NCBI GenBank assembly: GCA_029054965.1
Contig: JAIDEF010000151.1
Span: 1 to 7,777 of the forward strand
From: Eubacterium sp.
GTDB taxonomy: Bacteria > Bacillota > Clostridia > Oscillospirales > Acutalibacteraceae
Direction of reading: 5' to 3'
DNA: 7,777 bases
Part shown: positions 1 to 4,392 of the stretch, in pieces
Numbering within the stretch: position 1 is the stretch's first letter
How the letters are laid out: every line of letters starts with the position of its first letter
The notes under the pieces: generated by a model
Database searches by the model: none
Told to the model about the DNA's origin: nothing
Seen by the model: only the letters and a program-made list of their open reading frames with translations
Position numbers and translations under genes: made by a program

Positions 1-21
1 GAATAACAGAGATTTTTAACC

Positions 22-78
22 TTACCGTAAATTAATATTCACATTATAATTGAATAAAAAAGATATTTATAGTATATT
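22..78 (+). promoter_or_regulatory. Candidate sigma-A-type promoter(s) for the yhaM-prmA operon
   Basis: The better candidate is TTGAAT at 50-55, a 17-base spacer, then TATATT at 73-78 (4/6 and 5/6 matches to consensus). It predicts a transcript start near 85 and a leader of about 24 bases. A second candidate is a perfect TATAAT at 45-50, but its -35 at 22-27 (TTACCG) is poor. The region is very AT-rich, so chance matches are likely. The ribosome binding site GAAAGGA at 95-101 lies 7 bases before the ATG at 109. Confidence 0.45.
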
Positions 79-108
79 AGATATATTATACAGTGAAAGG
101 AAATTATT

Positions 109-1038
109 ATGGCATCATTTGCATTAATAAAAGAGCTGTCAGAAAAAAAGGATAAAAACGGCAACGGCTTTTTAGACCTTATTGTAATAGGCAGTGATAA
201 AAAGGAATACCCTGCTAAAATATGGAGATTTGACAACAACGGTCAGTTTGAAGCAAACGACGTTATTGAAATTGATTACACAGTTGATAATTACAAGGGC
301 AAAACTCAGCTTAATATAACAACAATAAAAAAAGCACCTGATGAAATGATTTCAAGCTTTGTTCCGAGCAGCGAATATGACGGCAAAGCTGTATTTTCAA
401 TGCTTCTTGCAAAGGTAAATAATTTCAGTGACGAGGTATTAAAAGCCATTGTATCAAAAATATTGCTTGATAACCGTGAGGCACTTGAGGTATACCCTGC
501 AGCTTACAGGCTTCATCACGCAATTGTGGGCGGTCTTATGCTTCACACTGCATCTATTGTTGAAATGGCAGAAAAAACCTGCACTGTTTACCCCAACATT
601 AACAGAGAACTGCTTTTGTCAGGAGCAATACTGCATGATGTTGCAAAAACCTTTGAAATGCACACCGCTAAAAGCGGACTTTGCAGCGGATACACTGTTG
701 GCGGTGAGCTTATCGGCCATCTCGTCAAAGGAGCAATGTATATTGAAGACACTGCTAAAGAGCTTGGAATTGAGGACGAAAAGGTTACCCTTCTTGAGCA
801 TATGATATTATCACACCACGGCGTACCTGAATACGGCTCTCCTGTAAGGCCAATGTTTCTTGAAGCAGAAATTTTATCAACACTTGATAGTCTTGATGCT
901 ACAATATTTGAAATCAACAACGCAACAAACAAAATCAACGCAGGCTCATTCACTGAAAGACAATGGGCACTTGATAACAGAAAGCTGTTTAACCACGGTC
1001 TTTCATCAACAGAACATAAAGTGAATTTAGGAGAATAA
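109..1038 (+). CDS. yhaM: YhaM-family 3'-5' exoribonuclease (OB fold + HD domain)
   Basis: Predicted cytoplasmic metal-dependent exonuclease that trims RNA (and, in characterised relatives, single-stranded DNA) from the 3' end, with a role in mRNA turnover. The 309 residues are close to the roughly 310 usual for YhaM. Residues about 13-80 form the OB-type nucleic-acid-binding part, with an AKIWRF strand typical of tRNA_anti-like OB folds. Residues about 130-270 form the HD phosphohydrolase domain: RLHHAIVGGLMLHT (134-147), the metal-binding ILHDVAK (H176-D177), H204 in LIGHLV, SHHG at 235-238, and D260 in STLDSLD. The stretch SHHGVPEYGSPV is characteristic of YhaM rather than of other HD proteins. 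The ATG is supported by GAAAGGA 7 bases upstream and by its fit to the family N-terminus. It is the first gene of an operon with prmA. A generic HD hydrolase is the alternative, but the OB+HD order argues for YhaM. Confidence 0.9.
   Translation: MASFALIKELSEKKDKNGNGFLDLIVIGSDKKEYPAKIWRFDNNGQFEANDVIEIDYTVDNYKGKTQLNITTIKKAPDEMISSFVPSSEYDGKAVFSMLLAKVNNFSDEVLKAIVSKILLDNREALEVYPAAYRLHHAIVGGLMLHTASIVEMAEKTCTVYPNINRELLLSGAILHDVAKTFEMHTAKSGLCSGYTVGGELIGHLVKGAMYIEDTAKELGIEDEKVTLLEHMILSHHGVPEYGSPVRPMFLEAEILSTLDSLDATIFEINNATNKINAGSFTERQWALDNRKLFNHGLSSTEHKVNLGE
1029..1033 (+). promoter_or_regulatory. Ribosome binding site fixing the GTG start of prmA
   Basis: AGGAG lies inside the last codons of yhaM, 6 bases before the GTG at 1040-1042. 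It decides the start: the overlapping ATG at 1038-1040 runs into a TAG after four codons. Placing the site inside the upstream gene, with one base between stop and start, suggests translational coupling. Confidence 0.75.
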
Positions 1039-1039
1039 T

Positions 1040-1981
1040 GTGGATAGTATAGTTAACGAAAGCTGGACTGAAATTGCAATAACTGTTGAAACAAAGGATA
1101 TTGATACAGCAGGCAATATTGCAAATATGGTAGTGCCCTACGGCATTTATATTGAGGATTATTCCGACTTAGAGGGCGAGGTTATGGAAATCGCTCATAT
1201 TGATTTGATTGAGGAGGAGCTTTTAAAGGCTGACAGAACAAAGGGAATTATTCACGTCTATGTCAATCCGCACGAAAATCCGATTGAGGCTGTATCCTTC
1301 ATAAAAGAAAGACTTGATACACAGCAAATCACATATGATATCAAAATAGCAGACTGTGCCACAGAGGATTGGGTTAATAATTGGAAGCAATATTTTCACC
1401 CTATGCCAATAGGCAAAAAGCTGCTCATACGTCCTACATGGGAGGATGAATACGATGCAGGCGGAAGAAAGGTTTTACATATTGAGCCGGGACTTGCCTT
1501 CGGTACAGGCAGTCACCCCACAACAAAGCTGTGCCTTGAAACCCTTGAAAATTATGTCAGCGAAAATTCAACCGTGCTTGATATAGGCTGCGGCAGCGGT
1601 ATTCTTTCCATTGCCGCCCTGCTTCTTGGTGCAAAAAATGCTTTTGGAGTTGACATCGACTCACTTGCAGTTAAAACAGCAATAGCAAACGCACAGGAAA
1701 ACGGCTTTGATGAAACAAGATTCAATGTTGTTCAGGGCAACCTCAGTGATAAGGTTAACGGAAAATATAACTTAGTTGTTGCAAACATAGTTGCTGATAT
1801 TATTATGGAATTCAACAAGGATGTAGGCAGATTTCTAACCGACGACGGAATTTATATCACAGGCGGTATAATTGAAACACGTGAGGACGAGGTGCTGTAT
1901 TCCTTTGCACAGAACGGCTTTGAGATTATAGAGCGTTTTGAAGAAAAGGGATGGCTTGTTTTTGTTTTGAAAAAAGCATAA
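1040..1981 (+). CDS. prmA: Ribosomal protein L11 methyltransferase PrmA
   Basis: Cytoplasmic SAM-dependent enzyme that methylates lysines and the N-terminal amino group of ribosomal protein L11 in characterised bacteria. It has 313 residues, a normal PrmA length. Residues about 8-105 form the PrmA-type N-terminal substrate-recognition domain, opening with WTEIAITV. A linker carrying WVNNWKQYFHP (111-121) follows, then the family signature EPGLAFGTGSHPTT at 149-162. The Rossmann methyltransferase core has SAM motif I VLDIGCGSG at 179-187, the acidic end of strand 2 in GVDID (203-207), and NIVAD at 249-253, equivalent to the NI.A catalytic-loop motif. The GTG start follows the yhaM TAA by one base and has its own Shine-Dalgarno site. 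In many Firmicutes prmA sits directly after dnaJ in the hrcA-grpE-dnaK-dnaJ cluster; here it is paired with yhaM and no rsmE follows. It ends at a hairpin terminator. Confidence 0.95.
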   Translation: MDSIVNESWTEIAITVETKDIDTAGNIANMVVPYGIYIEDYSDLEGEVMEIAHIDLIEEELLKADRTKGIIHVYVNPHENPIEAVSFIKERLDTQQITYDIKIADCATEDWVNNWKQYFHPMPIGKKLLIRPTWEDEYDAGGRKVLHIEPGLAFGTGSHPTTKLCLETLENYVSENSTVLDIGCGSGILSIAALLLGAKNAFGVDIDSLAVKTAIANAQENGFDETRFNVVQGNLSDKVNGKYNLVVANIVADIIMEFNKDVGRFLTDDGIYITGGIIETREDEVLYSFAQNGFEIIERFEEKGWLVFVLKKA

Positions 1982-1990
1982 GTATAAAAT

Positions 1991-2030
1991 AAATGACGCA
2001 AACATTTTCGTTTGCGTCATTTTGTTATTA
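1991..2030. terminator. Intrinsic terminator between convergent prmA and the PAP2 gene
   Basis: A perfect 13-bp inverted repeat (1991-2003 with 2010-2022, stem core GACGCAAAC/GTTTGCGTC) encloses a 6-base loop, ATTTTC. On the plus strand it is followed by a T-rich tail, TTTTGTTATTATTC. On the minus strand the stem is followed by ATTTTATAC, a weaker U-tract, so it probably ends both convergent transcripts, more strongly that of prmA. Confidence 0.85.
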
Positions 2031-2921
2031 TTCTTTTACACCTGATAGCTGCTTCCAGTGAATCTTGCAATATTCTTTTCCGTCAATCGGAGGATATTTT
2101 TCATCATCCACTCTGGCAGCATTATTACAGTTATATTCACCCTCATAAGCACAGGTCTGCTCTCCGCCCTCGCTAAGTGACGGAATAAAGGCTGAAAGGA
2201 AAATAGCAAGCACTGCAACAGTAACAGCAGCCTTTGCAATTTTGCTGCGTTTATCATCGTCAACCTTATTCAGCAATTTGCCTGCATCTATCTTGTCATT
2301 AAGCTTGATTTTTTCAAGTATCACGATAGCAAGCTTCATCAGGAAATAACCAAGAATACCTGCGGCAGTACCTACTATCAAGCCTGCAAGAACATCGGTT
2401 GAATAATGCACCATTAAGTAAATTCGGCTTCCCGCAGTGCAAAGTGCCAATGCTGGGAATAAGTAAGCAATCTTCTTTTTATCCTTCATAAAGCAAATGA
2501 ACATACCGACTGCCATTTCGGTAACACCTGTGGTATGACCTGACGGGAAGGAATAATCACTCTCAGACAAAGCACCTGCACCAAGATACCAAGCCCAATA
2601 GTCTGCATTGCCCTGAAGTGTATTATATGGTCTTATTCTCAGTGCCATCGGCTTTACAATGATATTGGTTACGAGTGTACCGATAACAATTGCAAAAATC
2701 AAAGTCAAACCATATTTTCTTGTTTTTTTGAAAAGACTGAGTACTATTCCGACAACAGCAATCGGTATGATAAAAGCCTCATCACCCAGTGTAGTAAAGA
2801 ACTTTGCTACATAGGTTAAAAAATCATTCTGCATTGAGCCGAAAAAGTGAAATACCCATAAATCAAAATTGTAAAACACCTTGTCAATGCTTTCTCCTAA
2901 AGTCAAAAGTATAGGATTCAT
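2028..2921 (-). CDS. PAP2-family membrane phosphatase with extra C-terminal helix and Cys/His tail
   Basis: Integral membrane phosphatase of the PAP2 (type 2 phosphatidic acid phosphatase) superfamily. Substrates in the family include undecaprenyl pyrophosphate and phosphatidic or phosphatidylglycerol phosphates; which one applies cannot be told here. All three catalytic motifs are intact: K90-x6-R97-P98, P126-S-G-H129, and S165-R-x5-H172-x3-D176. Several hydrophobic helices surround them (about 50-63, 70-90, 130-145, 151-164, 178-203). After the PAP2 core come a charged linker (202-229), a further helix at about 230-247, and a tail with C257, C265, C285 and H288. The usual PAP2 topology puts the active site outside, so the tail is inferred to be extracytoplasmic too. 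At 297 residues it is longer than a minimal PAP2 protein of about 200. The ATG has a strong AGGAGG 7 bases upstream. It appears to be a single-gene unit, divergent from the J-domain gene. Confidence 0.9.
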   Translation of the reverse strand: MNPILLTLGESIDKVFYNFDLWVFHFFGSMQNDFLTYVAKFFTTLGDEAFIIPIAVVGIVLSLFKKTRKYGLTLIFAIVIGTLVTNIIVKPMALRIRPYNTLQGNADYWAWYLGAGALSESDYSFPSGHTTGVTEMAVGMFICFMKDKKKIAYLFPALALCTAGSRIYLMVHYSTDVLAGLIVGTAAGILGYFLMKLAIVILEKIKLNDKIDAGKLLNKVDDDKRSKIAKAAVTVAVLAIFLSAFIPSLSEGGEQTCAYEGEYNCNNAARVDDEKYPPIDGKEYCKIHWKQLSGVKE

Positions 2922-2928
2922 AAGTTTA

Positions 2929-2934
2929 CCTCCT
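2929..2934 (-). promoter_or_regulatory. Consensus Shine-Dalgarno site of the PAP2 gene
   Basis: On the minus strand this reads AGGAGG, 7 bases before the ATG at 2921-2919. It is the strongest ribosome binding site in the window and fixes the start. Confidence 0.8.
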
Positions 2935-2945
2935 CTAAAATATAA

Positions 2946-2976
2946 TGGTTTTGCAAAAGCATTTAATTCAAAACCA
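2946..2976 (-). repeat. 8-bp inverted repeat in the leader of the PAP2 gene
   Basis: TGGTTTTG (2946-2953) and CAAAACCA (2969-2976) are perfect complements around a 15-base spacer. They lie in the predicted untranslated leader, 12 bases upstream of the Shine-Dalgarno site. It could be a small RNA hairpin or an operator half-site pair. It does not cover the ribosome binding site, and in such AT-rich DNA it may be chance. Confidence 0.3.
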
Positions 2977-2990
2977 AACTTTACTAATAT

Positions 2991-3019
2991 ATATTATCAA
3001 AGTTCAGAAAAAATTTCAA
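2991..3019 (-). promoter_or_regulatory. Predicted sigma-A-type promoter of the PAP2 gene
   Basis: On the minus strand TTGAAA (3019-3014, 5/6 to consensus) is followed by exactly 17 bases and then TAATAT (2996-2991, 4/6). A TG one base upstream of the -10 gives an extended -10 (TGATAATAT). The predicted transcript start is near 2984, leaving a leader of about 63 bases before the ATG at 2921. Confidence 0.55.
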
Positions 3020-3048
3020 CATAAATTGTACTATGTTTGTTAATATTG

Positions 3049-3057
3049 TGGTAAAAT
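3049..3057 (+). promoter_or_regulatory. Candidate extended -10 promoter for the J-domain/zinc-ribbon operon
   Basis: TGGTAAAAT is a TGn extended -10 joined to TAAAAT (5/6 to consensus). No good -35 lies at 17 bases; TTGTAC at 3026-3031 has a 20-base spacer, longer than ideal. The predicted transcript start is near 3064, about 35 bases before the ATG at 3099. An alternative pairing is TTGTGG (3046-3051) with TATATA (3069-3074). The gene's ribosome binding site is AAGGA at 3088-3092, 6 bases before the ATG. Confidence 0.35.
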
Positions 3058-3098
3058 GTTTATGGTAATATATATCAAAATCACAAAAAGGAAATGAT

Positions 3099-3896
3099 AT
3101 GATAACTAATCCATACAAGGTTCTCGGTGTTCCTGACGGTGCAAGTGAGGAAGAATGTACAAAGGCATATAAAAAGCTTGCAAAAAAGTATCACCCCGAC
3201 CTTAATCCGAATGACAAATCGGCAGAGGAAAAAATGGCACAGATTAATGCAGCCTATGACCAGATTAAAAGCGGTGCTGCCGAAACAAACTACAATCCAT
3301 ATACCGGCTATTACGGTCATAACAGACAGAGTGCATCAAATCAATCACCTGATTATTTAAGCTCTGCTGCTCAGTTTATAAGAACAGGTCAGTATCAGCA
3401 GGCAATTAATTTGCTCAATAATATCGATGACAGAAATGCCCGTTGGTATTATTTGTCTGCTCTTGCAAATATGTCGCTGAATAATCAGTCTGTTGCTGAA
3501 GATCATATACGAAGTGCATATGCAAAAGAACCGAATAATCCCACATACAGACGTGCCTACGAAAGCATAACAAGCGGCATTAATCCGCTTAATGCAAATC
3601 CGTTTGGCGAATATTATACCTACCAAAGCTACAATGGCGAGGACAACGGTAACAACGAAACTTATCAAAGACGTTATACTGTAAGAAGAAATTCAAGCTG
3701 TCTTGGCAGAATAATCAGAATAATTCTGATTATTATAGCTATCAGGCTTATTTTCAGGCTTATATTTTCCTTCGGCTACAAAACACCAAGAAGAAATTAT
3801 TACAGACAGCCCACAACACAATATTCACAGCAGTATGATTATAATAACAATGCAGAAATTTTCGGCGAAAGCAACGGCGAAAAAGAAAATTTATAG
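3099..3896 (+). CDS. Membrane-anchored J-domain (DnaJ-like) protein with TPR repeats
   Basis: Likely Hsp70 (DnaK) co-chaperone tethered to the membrane. Residues about 4-58 are a J domain, with helix II rich in lysine ([12 protein letters not shown]) and the essential HPD motif at 32-34, which in the family stimulates DnaK ATPase. It lacks the Gly/Phe region, CxxCxGxG zinc fingers and substrate-binding domains of true DnaJ. A polar Tyr/Asn/Ser-rich linker (62-84) leads to two TPR-like helical repeats at about 86-156 ([17 protein letters not shown], then [21 protein letters not shown]), a protein-interaction module. One strongly hydrophobic helix lies at about 203-225, flanked by arginines, and the tail (226-265) is rich in Tyr, Asn and Gln. 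J domain and TPRs are inferred cytoplasmic and the tail external. It is followed 8 bases later by the zinc-ribbon gene, so the two are probably co-transcribed. The partner substrate is unknown. Confidence 0.85.
   Translation: MITNPYKVLGVPDGASEEECTKAYKKLAKKYHPDLNPNDKSAEEKMAQINAAYDQIKSGAAETNYNPYTGYYGHNRQSASNQSPDYLSSAAQFIRTGQYQQAINLLNNIDDRNARWYYLSALANMSLNNQSVAEDHIRSAYAKEPNNPTYRRAYESITSGINPLNANPFGEYYTYQSYNGEDNGNNETYQRRYTVRRNSSCLGRIIRIILIIIAIRLIFRLIFSFGYKTPRRNYYRQPTTQYSQQYDYNNNAEIFGESNGEKENL
3710..3734. repeat. 25-base near-perfect palindrome inside the J-domain gene
   Basis: AATAATCAGAAT at 3710-3721 is the exact reverse complement of 3723-3734, with a single A at 3722 between. In RNA it could form an 11-bp stem with a 3-base loop. 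It overlaps codons for the Ile/Arg-rich start of the membrane helix; repeated ATA/ATC/ATT isoleucine codons partly explain it, but not the full 12-bp symmetry. Confidence 0.5.
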
Positions 3897-3900
3897 GTGA
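3895..3900 (+). promoter_or_regulatory. Ribosome binding site of the zinc-ribbon gene, overlapping the upstream stop
   Basis: AGGTGA overlaps the TAG stop (3894-3896) of the J-domain gene and sits 4 bases before the ATG at 3905. This layout suggests translational coupling of the two genes. Confidence 0.55.
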
Positions 3901-3904
3901 TAAA

Positions 3905-4351
3905 ATGAAAAATTTTTTCAGCAATTTAGGCTACAAAATCCAACGCTTTATGGTTGGAAGATATGGTGCGGACCAGCTCTGGCGTGCTCTTATAATTTTC
4001 TATCTTATAGCCATTTTAATAACTAATATTGTATACAGATTCTCAAAAATCGCTTATTACTCTCTATCTGTTTTATCACTGGCAATTATTGTTTTTGCAG
4101 TATTCAGAGTATTCTCAAAAAACATAGAGGCAAGACGCAAAGAAAATCAGGAATGGTTAAAAATAACAGGAGGAATAAGACAGAAATTCATTTTTGCTAA
4201 AGAACGAAACAAGCAGAGAAAAACGCATAAATTTGTAAAATGCAAACAGTGTAAAAAGGTATTAAGACTACCGAAAAACAAAGGAAAATTAAACGTAAGC
4301 TGTCCCCATTGCAAAAATCAGTTTGTGGTCAACACAGGCAAAAAGATGTAA
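3905..4351 (+). CDS. Two-helix membrane protein with C-terminal zinc ribbon, function unknown
   Basis: A 148-residue protein I can describe but not assign a function to. The N-terminus carries a FMVGRYGADQLWRAL segment (15-29), which I believe recurs in uncharacterised Clostridia proteins. Two hydrophobic helices follow at about 27-43 and 50-70, with a short loop between. The rest is a very basic region (72-110, many Lys/Arg) and a C-terminal zinc ribbon: C113-x2-C116, 16 residues, then C133-x2-C136. By the positive-inside rule both termini, including the ribbon, should be cytoplasmic; the basic stretch next to the ribbon could contact nucleic acid or acidic lipid, which is inference. It starts 8 bases after the J-domain gene and ends just before a strong terminator, so it is the second and last gene of that operon. 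It may work with the J-domain protein at the membrane. Confidence 0.8.
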   Translation: MKNFFSNLGYKIQRFMVGRYGADQLWRALIIFYLIAILITNIVYRFSKIAYYSLSVLSLAIIVFAVFRVFSKNIEARRKENQEWLKITGGIRQKFIFAKERNKQRKTHKFVKCKQCKKVLRLPKNKGKLNVSCPHCKNQFVVNTGKKM

Positions 4352-4353
4352 AG

Positions 4354-4386
4354 AAAAAGGCGAGGAAATCCTCGCCTTTATTTTTT
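4354..4386. terminator. Bidirectional intrinsic terminator between the zinc-ribbon gene and pheT
   Basis: A perfect 10-bp stem (AAAGGCGAGG 4356-4365 with CCTCGCCTTT 4370-4379) closes an AAAT loop. On the plus strand it is followed by ATTTTTTC; on the minus strand the stem is followed by TTCTTTAC after the stem's own T's. It is strong in both directions and serves both convergent operons. The whole intergenic gap is only 41 bases. Confidence 0.92.
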
Positions 4387-4392
4387 CAATTC

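Noticed and set aside
588..953. Minus-strand open frame of 121 codons inside yhaM
   Set aside because: It lies wholly within the strongly supported HD-domain coding region, resembles no family I know, and is a composition shadow.
1038..1040. ATG overlapping the yhaM stop as the prmA start
   Set aside because: This frame hits TAG after four codons; the GTG at 1040 is in the PrmA frame and has a well-spaced AGGAG.
3056..3097. A 13-codon leader-peptide frame just before the J-domain gene
   Set aside because: No ribosome binding site precedes it, its ATG lies upstream of the likely transcript start, and it has no regulatory codon run.
3357..3668. Minus-strand open frame of 103 codons inside the J-domain gene
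   Set aside because: Its hydrophobic look comes from antisense of Asn/Tyr-rich codons; the plus-strand frame has clear J and TPR domains.
3099..3896. Considered as the true dnaJ gene displaced from prmA
   Set aside because: It lacks the Gly/Phe linker, zinc-finger repeats and C-terminal substrate domains; only the J domain is shared.
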